Assembly (NCBI GenBank): GCA_028290665.1
Contig: JAQGJK010000003.1
Span: 1-64,000 of the forward strand
Source of the DNA: Devosia sp.
GTDB taxonomy: Bacteria > Pseudomonadota > Alphaproteobacteria > Rhizobiales > Devosiaceae
Direction of reading: 5' to 3'
DNA length: 64,000 bases
Shown: in pieces, positions 8,244 to 16,172 of the stretch
Position numbering within the stretch: the first letter of the stretch is position 1
Layout: each line of letters begins with the position of its first letter
Position numbers and translations under genes: made by a program
The notes under the pieces: model-generated
What the model saw: the letters and a program-made list of their open reading frames with translations, nothing else
The model's database searches: none
What the model was told of the DNA's origin: nothing

Positions 8244-8930
8244 TCAGGCGTCGAGCTTTTCGGGCCGGACGACGTAGCGCATGACCATGTCGACGACCGC
8301 ATGGCGCAGCGACTGCTGTGCCTTGGGCGCGCCGACCTCGCGCCCGAAGATTTTGCTGAAGGTCGCGCGGTTGGAGACGTTGAAGAAGCACAGCGCACTG
8401 ATTTGCCAGTGCAGTTCCAGCGGATCGAGCCCGTCGCGAAACGTGTCGTCGCTCACTCCGCGTTCATAGATGCTCTTGATCGTTGCAATCGCAGTGACGT
8501 TCAATCCGCGAATGGCAGTGGATTTTTCGAGGTACTCGCCATGGTGGATATTCTCGATCATCACCATGCGAATGAAAGATTCATGCTTGTGATGATGATC
8601 GAAGGTGAACTCGACCAGTCGCCGCAGCGCCTCGATCGGTGACAGGCCCTCGACGTCGAGCCGACTCTCACCCTCGCGTACCGTACGATAGGCGTTTTCG
8701 AGCGCGCTAAGGTAGAGCCCCTCCTTGTCGCCGAAATAGTAGTAGATCATCCGTTTCGACGAGCGGGTTCGGGCCGCGATCTCGTCGATGCGTGCGCCTG
8801 ACAGGCCATTGAGCGCGAATTCCTCGGACGCGATCTCGATGATGTTTTGCCGCGTCCCTTCGGGGTCCTGGGTCCGTGTCGGAGTGTCCTTGCGGTGGCC
8901 CGCGGGAGACTTCGATTTCGTCACTGCCAT
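8244..8930 (-). CDS. TetR-family transcriptional regulator of the quinate/shikimate cluster
   Basis: This 228-residue regulator has an HTH at about residues 25-75 (TRQNIIEIASEEFALNGLSG, then IDEIAARTRSSKRMIYYYFGDKEGLY), which is canonical TetR. The C-terminal ligand domain contains a histidine-rich FDHHHKHESF stretch. It lies between the dehydratase gene (same strand, downstream) and the divergent quinate/shikimate dehydrogenase gene. Near-identical operator-like sequences occur upstream of all three transcription units here, so it most likely represses the whole pathway and is released by a pathway intermediate. The effector is unknown. A basic 20-residue N-terminal extension precedes the HTH. 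Confidence 0.92.
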   Translation of the reverse strand: MAVTKSKSPAGHRKDTPTRTQDPEGTRQNIIEIASEEFALNGLSGARIDEIAARTRSSKRMIYYYFGDKEGLYLSALENAYRTVREGESRLDVEGLSPIEALRRLVEFTFDHHHKHESFIRMVMIENIHHGEYLEKSTAIRGLNVTAIATIKSIYERGVSDDTFRDGLDPLELHWQISALCFFNVSNRATFSKIFGREVGAPKAQQSLRHAVVDMVMRYVVRPEKLDA

Positions 8931-8967
8931 GGTCGATACCGTTCCCCGCGACCTGATCGTTGACTAA

Positions 8968-8988
8968 ACTAACCAGTTCGTACATTGT
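8968..8988. promoter_or_regulatory. Candidate TetR operator, site 2 (tetR / dehydrogenase divergent region)
   Basis: TAACCAGTTCGTACATTGT (8970-8988) lies 38 bp upstream of tetR and about 100 bp upstream of the dehydrogenase start. It shares 16/19 positions with site 1. The position allows autorepression and control of the divergent gene. Confidence 0.55.
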
Positions 8989-9086
8989 CTCGTGCACTGC
9001 TTGGCCATTATCGGGTGGCTCGCCTGATTGGCAAGGCCGGCAGTATCCGCACCAACCGGTAAACGGTGGCGGGAGGAGGGGACAGA

Positions 9087-9995
9087 GTGAGCCTCGACGT
9101 CGGCCAATGCGTGCGTGCGGCCCTCGCCAGCAGACTGGCGAGCAACGCAATGCTTCACAGCGATATCATCGTTGGACTGGTAGGTCGCGGCATTGGCGCG
9201 TCGCGTTCGCCGGCCATGCATGAGCGTGAAGGCGGGCGGGTCGGGCTTGCCTATACCTATGTACTTCTCGATTTTGACCAGATGCAACTCGACGATTTCG
9301 AACTGCCACGGGTGATCGCCGAGGCGGAGGCGCTGGGCTTTTCTGGCCTGAACGTCACGCACCCGTTCAAGCAGGCGATCGTCGGGCACGTCGATGTGCT
9401 GTCCCCGGAAGCATCGGCAATCAACGCGATCAACACGGTACTACTGGAGCAGGGGCGACGCGTCGGGCATAACACCGACAGCTGGGGCTTCGCCGAGAGC
9501 TTTCGTAGCGGTCTCCAAGGCGTGCGCGTCTCTGAAGTCGTCCAGTTCGGCGCCGGTGGCGCCGGCGCGGCGACGGCCCACGCCTTGTTGGCGCATCCGG
9601 TGGACCGGCTAGTTCTGTGTGACTCCGACATGGCAAGGGCGGAGCAGCTTGCACATCGGCTTGCCACCCGTTTCGGCAAGTCGGTCGACGCAGTTCACCC
9701 AACCGATGTGACGCTTGGCACCGCCGACGGCGTCGTCAATGCGACCCCCGTCGGCATGGACAAATATCCCGGTCTCCCATTCGAGCGCGAAAAGCTTCAA
9801 TCCCGGCACTGGGTAGCTGACATCGTCTACTTCCCTGCCGAAACTGAACTGTTGCGCATCGCGCGTTCACTCGGCTGCCGGACCCTCCCCGGCACCGGAA
9901 TGGCGATATTCCAGGCAGTGAGGGCGTTCCAGCTGTTCACCGGCATCGCACCCGATCCAGCGCAGATGGTCCATCACTTCCGGGCGGCGGCGTGA
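9087..9995 (+). CDS. Quinate/shikimate dehydrogenase (AroE family, probably NAD-dependent)
   Basis: The enzyme oxidises shikimate to 3-dehydroshikimate or quinate to 3-dehydroquinate. GTG 9087 was chosen because GGGAGGAGGGG sits just upstream; ATG 9150 is a shorter alternative. With the GTG start the protein has 302 residues. Visible motifs are the substrate loop GASRSPAMHE, catalytic K95 in NVTHPFKQ, D131 in HNTDSWGF and the dinucleotide loop GAGGAG (155-160). After the next strand the sequence reads LCDSD, with Asp179 where biosynthetic NADP enzymes have an NRT motif, as in NAD-specific catabolic enzymes. Context (dehydratase, AroQ, pca genes) supports a catabolic rather than biosynthetic role. 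It ends 8 bp from the convergent gntR gene. Confidence 0.9.
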   Translation: MSLDVGQCVRAALASRLASNAMLHSDIIVGLVGRGIGASRSPAMHEREGGRVGLAYTYVLLDFDQMQLDDFELPRVIAEAEALGFSGLNVTHPFKQAIVGHVDVLSPEASAINAINTVLLEQGRRVGHNTDSWGFAESFRSGLQGVRVSEVVQFGAGGAGAATAHALLAHPVDRLVLCDSDMARAEQLAHRLATRFGKSVDAVHPTDVTLGTADGVVNATPVGMDKYPGLPFEREKLQSRHWVADIVYFPAETELLRIARSLGCRTLPGTGMAIFQAVRAFQLFTGIAPDPAQMVHHFRAAA

Positions 9996-10003
9996 TGGCG
10001 ATG

Positions 10004-10720
10004 TCAGCCAAACACCCCTGTCGACAGCACGTGCTCGATCCCGCCAGCGACGTGTCCGGCCAGCATTTTCCGCGCCCCCTTGGCATCTCGCGCCAGCGCC
10101 ATATGGAAAAGTACTTCGTGGTCCTTGGCAACGGCCGGCCCGCGAAAACTCGCCGCCAGCATGTGGTAGCGCAGGAAACGGTCAAAGACCGATCGATGCG
10201 TCTTCATCAGCAGGTCCGAGCCGCAGGCCGAAATCAGCGCGTTGTGGAAGGCCCAGTCATAGGCGATCCATTCCGGCGTGCGCCGGCTGTCGCCCTCCAG
10301 CAGGCGGCGCTCGATCGCAGCAAGCTTGTGATGGGCCGCGACGACCCGCCCCTCCCATTCGAGATCGCCGGCGGCAAAGGACAGGTCGAGCGCGTGGCTC
10401 TCGAGCAGCAGCCGCAGGTCGGCAATTTCACGCAATCCGGCTTCCGTCGCCGGGCTGACTTCGAAGCCGCGCTGGCCTTCCGCAACGACGAAATCCTCTG
10501 TCGTCAGCCGGTTGAGGATTTCCCGCAGGGTGCTGATACTGACGCCATAGGTATCCTTGAGGCGATCGAGCGTCAGCTTCTGTCGCGGGGGGAGCGTGCC
10601 CGCAATGATGTCGGCCCGGATGCGCAGGAACGCCTGATCGCCGACCGTGCCCGCTGCGAGGGGAGTCTCAGTCATCGTCGTGGCCAAATCCATCTCGCTG
10701 ATCGTTTCGCCGATCACCAT
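10004..10720 (-). CDS. GntR-family regulator, FadR/FCD subfamily
   Basis: This 238-residue protein has an N-terminal winged HTH (about residues 25-90, including LTLDRLKDTYGVSISTLREI and LTTEDFVVAEGQRGFEVSP) and a C-terminal all-helical FCD effector domain. FCD ligand residues are visible in DWAFHNALISACGS and in the later HHMLA-type region. It is divergent from the dctPQM-aroQ-pca operon, and two tandem TGTCCG/CGGACA palindromes lie in the shared promoter region. It probably controls the transporter/pca operon in response to a pathway acid, giving this operon a second regulator besides TetR. The effector is unknown. Confidence 0.93.
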   Translation of the reverse strand: MVIGETISEMDLATTMTETPLAAGTVGDQAFLRIRADIIAGTLPPRQKLTLDRLKDTYGVSISTLREILNRLTTEDFVVAEGQRGFEVSPATEAGLREIADLRLLLESHALDLSFAAGDLEWEGRVVAAHHKLAAIERRLLEGDSRRTPEWIAYDWAFHNALISACGSDLLMKTHRSVFDRFLRYHMLAASFRGPAVAKDHEVLFHMALARDAKGARKMLAGHVAGGIEHVLSTGVFG

Positions 10721-10821
10721 ACAAATTACCGATCCTCAGATAAAGGAGGGATTGACGGATAAAAGGGGCATGTGCAAGCCTGTCGAAAACCGGCAGGTAG
10801 CAGAATGCGCCTCAGGGTTGG

Positions 10822-10841
10822 ACTAACTGTTTCGTACAAAG
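10822..10841. promoter_or_regulatory. Candidate TetR operator, site 3 (gntR / dctP divergent region)
   Basis: ACTAACTGTTTCGTACAAAG shares ACTAAC, TTCGTACA and the spacing with site 2 (8968). It lies 102 bp upstream of gntR and 135 bp upstream of dctP. The match is weaker than between sites 1 and 2, so this copy is the least certain of the three. Confidence 0.45.
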
Positions 10842-10878
10842 CCGTGACTGCTGCGGGAGGCAGCAACCAGGGTTTTGA

Positions 10879-10919
10879 TGTCCGCTGTTGCGGACGATAA
10901 AAATGTCCGTACGCGGACA
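10879..10919. promoter_or_regulatory. Tandem palindromes, probable GntR operators upstream of dctP
   Basis: Two inverted repeats, GTCCGC-N4-GCGGAC (10880-10895) and TGTCCG-N4-CGGACA (10904-10919), have centres 24 bp apart, a little over two helical turns. The last ends 56 bp before the dctP ATG. FCD-type GntR dimers bind short palindromes of this kind, and the gntR gene is divergent from here. Confidence 0.55.
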
Positions 10920-10975
10920 CGACAATACAAGCCGCATGCGCGGAAAACGGACCTCGGGTCCAAAGGGAGGATTTC

Positions 10976-11962
10976 ATGAACACTGCATTTTCGCGCCGAG
11001 CTCTGCTCGTCGGCGTCGCTTTACTGTCCATTGGCGCAGCGCTGCCAGCGATGGCCCAGGACAAGCCCGTTCTTCGCTTTTCGGCGGTATTTTCCGAACA
11101 GGACATTCGCGCCCAGATGCTGGGCCAGTTTGGCGAGGCCATCGCGAATGACTTTACGCTCGAGCCCTATTATGGGGGCAATCTATTCAAGCAGGGAACG
11201 GAGCTCGTCGCGCTGCAGCGCGGCAATCTCGAAATGGGGAACATCGCGCCCCAGGACATTTCCAACCAGATCCCGGCATGGTCAGTGTTGACCTCGGGTT
11301 ATCTCTTCCGAGATGCTGCGCACCTGCGCGCCTTCTTCGACAGTGAACTTGGTGCCGAGTTCAAGAAGATGGCCGAAGATCAGCTCGGCATCGTCATCCT
11401 CGGACCGACCTATTTCGGCATCCGTCAGGTCGGCCTGCGCGGTGACAAGCACATTACGACGCCCGCCGATATGGCCGGCATTAAGCTGCGCATGCCCGGC
11501 GGCGACGCCTGGCAGTTCCTGGGCATGGCGCTCGGCGCCAATCCCACGCCAATGGCCTACGCCGAAGTGTATACGGGCCTCCAGACCGGCGCCATCGACG
11601 GACAGGACAACCCGCTGCCGAACGTCGAGAACATGAAGTTCTACGAAGTGATGGACCAGATCGTCCTTACCTCGCACCTGGTCGGCTACGACCTGCTGGT
11701 GATTTCGAAAACCGCCTGGGACGCAATGACACCCGAGCAGCAGACTGCTGTGCAGACCGCGGCAACGGCGGCCATCGACATGAGCCAGCAGGCCCATATC
11801 GAGCGCGAGGCGGCGCTGCTCGATCAGTTCAAGGCGGCTGGCCTCGACATCTACGAGCCAGACGTCGCCGCTTTCCGGGCCAATGCCCAAAAGATGTATC
11901 TTGAATCGGCGATGGCCGCCGACTGGCCCGCCGGCGTGATCGACCAGATCAACGGCCTCTAG
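10976..11962 (+). CDS. dctP: TRAP transporter substrate-binding protein DctP
   Basis: This 328-residue periplasmic receptor has a signal peptide (residues 1-28, cleavage after LPAMAQ). The DctP family pattern is visible: YYGGNLFKQGTELVALQRGNLEMG, then IKLRMPGGDAWQFLGMALGANPTPMAYAEVYTGLQTGAIDGQDNP. The Arg in LRMP is the carboxylate-binding residue of the family. AAGGGAGG precedes the ATG. It is the first gene of the operon that continues through dctQM into aroQ and the pca genes, so the substrate is very likely quinate, shikimate, protocatechuate or a related acid; which one cannot be told from sequence. Confidence 0.95.
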   Translation: MNTAFSRRALLVGVALLSIGAALPAMAQDKPVLRFSAVFSEQDIRAQMLGQFGEAIANDFTLEPYYGGNLFKQGTELVALQRGNLEMGNIAPQDISNQIPAWSVLTSGYLFRDAAHLRAFFDSELGAEFKKMAEDQLGIVILGPTYFGIRQVGLRGDKHITTPADMAGIKLRMPGGDAWQFLGMALGANPTPMAYAEVYTGLQTGAIDGQDNPLPNVENMKFYEVMDQIVLTSHLVGYDLLVISKTAWDAMTPEQQTAVQTAATAAIDMSQQAHIEREAALLDQFKAAGLDIYEPDVAAFRANAQKMYLESAMAADWPAGVIDQINGL

Positions 11963-12019
11963 GACAATCCTCGCGGCGGCGTTGCGTACGCCGCCGCACC
12001 GTTCCGATTGGGATACGAA

Positions 12020-12538
12020 ATGCCTCACCAGTTGACCAGGATCGGCGCCTCCCTCAGGGCCCGGGCGGAGAACCTGCTCGCAGCAATGCTGTTCGTCATG
12101 TTCTCGGCGTTCATCATCCAGATCGTCTGCCGATACATCCTCAATCTACCGGTCGGGTGGACGCATGAGGTCAGCGTCGTGATGTGGCTCTGGCTGGTGC
12201 TCTTCGGAACGGCGTTCGTGGTGCGCGACTCCGAGGAAATTCGCTTCGACCTGATCTATGGCAGTGTCAGCAATCGGACCCGGCGGGTCCTCATTGTCGT
12301 CAGCGCACTCATCGTCGTGGGCTTGTTCAGCATCGCGCTGCCTGCCGTCATTGACTATCTGCTGTTCATGAAAGTCGAGCGGACGGCCTATCTCAAGGTC
12401 CGCTTCGATTTCCTCTATTCGATCTATGGCTTCTTTGCCGTGGCGGTGATCATCCGGCAGCTCTGGCTCGCCGGCCAGGCGGTATGGGGCCGCGAGCCCG
12501 AAGCGGTCGACGTGACCCAGATCAAGTCTGGAGTCTGA
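12020..12538 (+). CDS. dctQ: TRAP transporter small membrane subunit DctQ
   Basis: This protein of about 172 residues has four membrane helices (roughly residues 20-42, 52-70, 92-112 and 130-150) and the DctQ signature region QIVCRYILNLPVGWTHEVSVVMWLWLVLFGTAFVVR. The ATG at 12020 was preferred over an upstream TTG at 12008. DctQ bridges the periplasmic receptor to the large DctM pore. It follows dctP by 57 bp; dctM begins 2 bp after its stop. Confidence 0.92.
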   Translation: MPHQLTRIGASLRARAENLLAAMLFVMFSAFIIQIVCRYILNLPVGWTHEVSVVMWLWLVLFGTAFVVRDSEEIRFDLIYGSVSNRTRRVLIVVSALIVVGLFSIALPAVIDYLLFMKVERTAYLKVRFDFLYSIYGFFAVAVIIRQLWLAGQAVWGREPEAVDVTQIKSGV

Positions 12539-12540
12539 GC

Positions 12541-13848
12541 GTGTCACTTCCCTTTGCCGCCTCTCTCATCCTCATTACCCTGCTCGCCTTCATGGGCATG
12601 TCCATGGGCGTTTCCATGATTACTGGCTCGATTCTCTATCTGCTCATGCGCGGGCAGGACATGGGCATCGTCGCCGAACAGCTGCTCAACGGCATGTACA
12701 CCAACTACATCATGCTGGCCGTACCGCTGTTCGTGCTGGCTGCCGAAATCATGAACTCGGGCAGTCTCTCGGCGCGGTTGTTGGCTTGGTGCGATGCCAT
12801 CGTCGGCCGCTTCCGCGGCGGGCTTGCGCAGGTCAACGTGCTGCAGTCAATCGTCTTTGCCGGCATGTCCGGCTCGGCCGTCGCCGATGCCGCCGGCAGT
12901 GGCAAGATGATGCAGTACATGATGACCAAGGACGGCAAGTACACGCCGAGCTACGCGGCTGCACTCACCGCCGTTACGGCGGTCATCGGACCGATCATCC
13001 CGCCCTCGATTCCCATGGTGCTCTATGCACTCGTCGCCGATACATCGATCGGTTACCTGTTCCTCGCTGGCGTTGTCCCGGGTCTGCTGATGGCCGGTGT
13101 CATGATGGTGCAGATCGCAATAACGGCGCGAGCCAAGAACTTTCCGGTCGAGGAGCCAGTCCCGCTGCGCAAGCTACCGCGCATGACGTGGCAGGCGCTC
13201 CCCGTGCTCCTGATGCCGGTGGTCCTGATGTATGGCATCTACGGGGGTATCACGACCCCGACGGAAGCGGCCGCAGTTGCGGCGTTCTACGCCCTGATCG
13301 TGTCCGTCATCGTTTATCGATCGGTGAGTGCCAAAGAATTTTACCACTCGGTCCTGATCAGTGCCAAGACTTCGGCGTCGATCGGCATGCTGATCGCGGG
13401 CGCGCTGGTGTTCAACTACGTCGTCACGGTCGAGAACATTCCGCGCGGCATCAGTGCAGTGCTGCTGGCGTGGGACCTCAACCCGATCACCTTCCTGATC
13501 GCGGTCAACGTGCTGCTGCTATTGCTTGGCTGTGTGCTTGAGGGGACCACCATCTTGCTGGTCATCGTGCCGGTGCTGATCCCCACCGCCCAGGCACTCG
13601 GCCTTGACATGGTGCATTTCGGGGTCGTCGTGGTGGTCAACATCATGCTCGGTCTGATTACGCCGCCCTACGGCCTGCTGCTGTTCATCATGACGCGAAT
13701 ATCTGGGTCGCCGATGCGGGCTATCGTCGCCGATGTCATGCCGTTCCTCTTCAGCCTGATCATCGCTCTGTTCGTCTTTACCTTCGTCCCCGAGACGGTG
13801 CTTTGGCTGCCCAAAATGTTCGGCTATGTCCCAGGAGCCTCATTGTGA
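12541..13848 (+). CDS. dctM: TRAP transporter large membrane subunit DctM
   Basis: This 435-residue membrane protein has about 12 helices. Family motifs include FAGMSGSAVADAAGSGKMM near residue 100 and GPIIPPSIPMVLYALVADTSIG near 150, which line the sodium/substrate site. The second half repeats the pattern with GLITPPYGLLLF. The GTG at 12541 begins 2 bp after dctQ, and an earlier start would lie inside dctQ. Its last bases overlap the aroQ start (GTGA), coupling uptake to the first catabolic enzyme. Confidence 0.95.
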   Translation: MSLPFAASLILITLLAFMGMSMGVSMITGSILYLLMRGQDMGIVAEQLLNGMYTNYIMLAVPLFVLAAEIMNSGSLSARLLAWCDAIVGRFRGGLAQVNVLQSIVFAGMSGSAVADAAGSGKMMQYMMTKDGKYTPSYAAALTAVTAVIGPIIPPSIPMVLYALVADTSIGYLFLAGVVPGLLMAGVMMVQIAITARAKNFPVEEPVPLRKLPRMTWQALPVLLMPVVLMYGIYGGITTPTEAAAVAAFYALIVSVIVYRSVSAKEFYHSVLISAKTSASIGMLIAGALVFNYVVTVENIPRGISAVLLAWDLNPITFLIAVNVLLLLLGCVLEGTTILLVIVPVLIPTAQALGLDMVHFGVVVVVNIMLGLITPPYGLLLFIMTRISGSPMRAIVADVMPFLFSLIIALFVFTFVPETVLWLPKMFGYVPGASL

Positions 13849-14276
13849 AGCCCATCTATATTCTCAATGGACCGAACCTTAACCGGCTCGGCAAGCGCGA
13901 GCCGGAAATCTACGGCACGACGACTCTCGCCGAGGTCGAAGCGATGTGCCGTGAGGCCGCGGGTGAAAATGCGCTCGAATTCCGGCAGACCAACAGCGAA
14001 GAGCGCCTCATCGAGTGGGTGCACACGGCGATCGACGAAGCCGCCGGGATCATCATCAATCCGGCAGCGTTCACCTTTACCTCGCTCGCGCTCCTCGATG
14101 CGTTGAAGATGTTTCCCGGCCCGATCATCGAGCTCCACATCTCCAACATTCATCGCCGTGAGCCGATCTACCACCGCTCCTACGTCTCGATGATCGCTAC
14201 CTCGGTAATGGCGGGCTTCGGGCCGGAGGGCTACTCGATTGCCGTCCGTGCCCTGGTCGCGCGGTTGGCGGCCTGA
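13845..14276 (+). CDS. aroQ: Type II 3-dehydroquinate dehydratase
   Basis: The enzyme dehydrates 3-dehydroquinate to 3-dehydroshikimate. It has 143 residues, normal for type II enzymes. The start region reads NGPNLNRLGKREPEIYG with catalytic R18 and Y23; ELHISN contains the general-acid H98; the C-terminal GFGPEGYSIAVRAL is conserved. Two positions differ from most biosynthetic enzymes: NPAAFTFTS replaces the usual NPGAYTHTS, and QTNSEERLI replaces QSNHEG-type loops. This may mark a catabolic subfamily (inference). The GTG start overlaps dctM by 4 bp with AGGAG upstream. Its place inside a pca operon indicates quinate degradation. Confidence 0.92.
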   Translation: MKPIYILNGPNLNRLGKREPEIYGTTTLAEVEAMCREAAGENALEFRQTNSEERLIEWVHTAIDEAAGIIINPAAFTFTSLALLDALKMFPGPIIELHISNIHRREPIYHRSYVSMIATSVMAGFGPEGYSIAVRALVARLAA

Positions 14277-15071
14277 ATGGCATTCGCCGCTCTTAGCTCG
14301 GGGATCGTTCACTTTCGTGACGAAGGTCCGAGCGATGCCCTGGCCATCGTGTTCGTCAATTCGCTCGGAACCGATCTGCGGATCTGGGACGGCGTGGTCG
14401 AGCGACTGAGGGACGAGTTTCGCATCATAACCTACGACAAGCGCGGGCACGGTCTCTCAGCCGTGCCGCCCGCCCCATACCGCCTGGATGAATTAAGCGC
14501 CGATCTGCTGGATCTGGCGGACCATCTCGGCCTCGACCGGTTCGTGCTTGTCGGTGTGTCGGTCGGGGGCATGGTCGCGCTTCGCTTGGCGATCGACTAC
14601 CCGAAACGACTGATTGCGGTCATCGCTTGCGATACTGCGGCCAAAATCGGCGACGATGTGGCCTGGAATGCCCGGATCGACGCGGTGCGGCCTTTTGGCA
14701 TGGATGCAATTGCCGACGCGGTGTTGTTGCGATGGTTTCCGCAATCGATCCGTGCCGGTCGCGATACCGAGATTTCCGGATGGCGCAACCTGCTCTTGCG
14801 CACGCCGGTAGAGGGCTATGCTGGGACCTGCGCGGCATTGCGCGATGCCGATCTGTCGCATGAGCTTGGCGGGATCGCTGTGCCCGTACTGGTTGTCGTC
14901 GGTCGAGAAGATGCGTCGACGCCGGTAGAACTGGTGCGCGCAACCGCCGAACGCATCCCCAATGCCCGCTTCGAGATTATCGACCGTGCAGGCCACATTC
15001 CCTCGATCGACCAGCCCGAGGCCCTCGCACGGCTGATCGTCCAGCATGTCGCGGAGCACGCAGATGTCTGA
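14277..15071 (+). CDS. pcaD: 3-oxoadipate enol-lactonase
   Basis: This 264-residue alpha/beta-hydrolase opens the lactone of 3-oxoadipate enol-lactone. The nucleophile elbow GVSVGG places S95; GREDASTPVE carries the acidic residue and AGHIPSIDQPE the catalytic His. YDKRGHGLS near residue 55 is typical of PcaD. It starts directly at the aroQ stop (TGAATG) and overlaps pcaC by 8 bp. PcaD and PcaC are separate proteins here, not the PcaL fusion found in some actinobacteria. Confidence 0.93.
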   Translation: MAFAALSSGIVHFRDEGPSDALAIVFVNSLGTDLRIWDGVVERLRDEFRIITYDKRGHGLSAVPPAPYRLDELSADLLDLADHLGLDRFVLVGVSVGGMVALRLAIDYPKRLIAVIACDTAAKIGDDVAWNARIDAVRPFGMDAIADAVLLRWFPQSIRAGRDTEISGWRNLLLRTPVEGYAGTCAALRDADLSHELGGIAVPVLVVVGREDASTPVELVRATAERIPNARFEIIDRAGHIPSIDQPEALARLIVQHVAEHADV

Positions 15072-15435
15072 TCGCTTCGACGAGGGCATGGCGACACGCC
15101 GGGCCGTACTTGGCGATGCCCATGTCGACCGTGCTGAGGCGGCCAAGACGGTGCTCGATGCCGACTTCCAGCAATTCATCACCGAAGTTGCCTGGGGTTC
15201 GGTGTGGTCGCGGCCCGGGCTCACGAAGCGCGAACGCTCGCTCATCACCATCGCGCTGCTTGCCGCACTCGGACATGACGAAGAGGTTGCCATGCACGTC
15301 CGCGCCACCGCCAACACGGGCGCCAGCGCCGCTGACATTGGAGAAGCGCTGCTGCACGTCGCCGTCTATGCCGGCGTACCCGCTGCCAACCGGGCGTTTA
15401 AAGTCGTCAAGCGTGCCTTGGAGGATCGGGCATGA
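15064..15435 (+). CDS. pcaC: 4-carboxymuconolactone decarboxylase
   Basis: This 123-residue all-helical protein of the CMD/AhpD-like fold decarboxylates gamma-carboxymuconolactone to the enol-lactone. Family features are RFDEGMATRRAVLGDAHVDRAE at the start, the LTKRERSLITIALLAALG core and HVRATANTGASAADIGEALLHVAVYAGVPAANRAF with the conserved His. ATG 15064 was chosen over 15046 because it gives the normal length and overlaps pcaD only slightly. It overlaps pcaH by 4 bp. Confidence 0.94.
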   Translation: MSDRFDEGMATRRAVLGDAHVDRAEAAKTVLDADFQQFITEVAWGSVWSRPGLTKRERSLITIALLAALGHDEEVAMHVRATANTGASAADIGEALLHVAVYAGVPAANRAFKVVKRALEDRA

Positions 15436-16172
15436 TCCCCTTGCCCGGCGAGGACGGTGCCCTCTACCAGCGCGACCGGACCTGGCATCCGCCCGCCAAT
15501 ACGCCTGGCTACAAAAGCACGACATTCCGGGCGCCGAAGCACCCCCCGCTGTCCCTCGCGCAAACCAGGTCAGAACTCACCGGCCCGACCTTTGGCCACG
15601 GGTCGCTCGGTCCGCTCGACAACGACCTGATTCACAATTTCAGCGCTGAAGGCGGCGAAGCCATTGGACAGCGGCTGATCGTCTATGGTCAGGTGCTCGA
15701 TGAGAACGCCCGGCCGGTGCGAGGGACGCTGGTCGAGTTCTGGCAGGCCAATGCCGGCGGTCGCTACCGCCACAAGCGCGAGGGCTATGTCGCGGCGCTC
15801 GACCCCAATTTTGGCGGCTGTGGCCGCGCCATTACCGACGACAACGGTTATTATCATTTCCGCACCATCAAGCCCGGCGCCTACCCGTGGCCCAATGGCG
15901 GCAACGATTGGCGGCCGGCGCACATCCACTTCTCGGTCTTCGGACACGCCTTCGCGCAGCGTCTGATCACCCAGATGTACTTCGAGGGCGATCCGATGAT
16001 CTGGCAGGACCCCATCGCGCTTTCGATTCCAGACCGCGCCGCCGTGGAGCAGTTGATCGCGAGGTTGGATCGTCAAAACACGACGCCCATGGACTCGCTC
16101 GCCTACCGCTTCGACATCGTCCTGCGCGGACGACGCTCGACCTTGTTCGAGAACCGGTCGGAGGGCAATTAA
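15432..16172 (+). CDS. pcaH: Protocatechuate 3,4-dioxygenase beta subunit
   Basis: This is the iron-bearing subunit of the intradiol dioxygenase that cleaves protocatechuate to 3-carboxy-cis,cis-muconate. It has 246 residues. The four Fe(III) ligands are recognisable: Y112 in GGRYRHK, Y151 in AYPWPNG, and H164 and H166 in RPAHIHFS; R161 is also conserved. The N-terminal region (FRAPKHPPLSL) and the dioxygenase N-domain are intact. The ATG overlaps the pcaC stop, and the pcaG start overlaps its stop by one base, as expected for subunits made in equal amounts. Confidence 0.96.
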   Translation: MIPLPGEDGALYQRDRTWHPPANTPGYKSTTFRAPKHPPLSLAQTRSELTGPTFGHGSLGPLDNDLIHNFSAEGGEAIGQRLIVYGQVLDENARPVRGTLVEFWQANAGGRYRHKREGYVAALDPNFGGCGRAITDDNGYYHFRTIKPGAYPWPNGGNDWRPAHIHFSVFGHAFAQRLITQMYFEGDPMIWQDPIALSIPDRAAVEQLIARLDRQNTTPMDSLAYRFDIVLRGRRSTLFENRSEGN

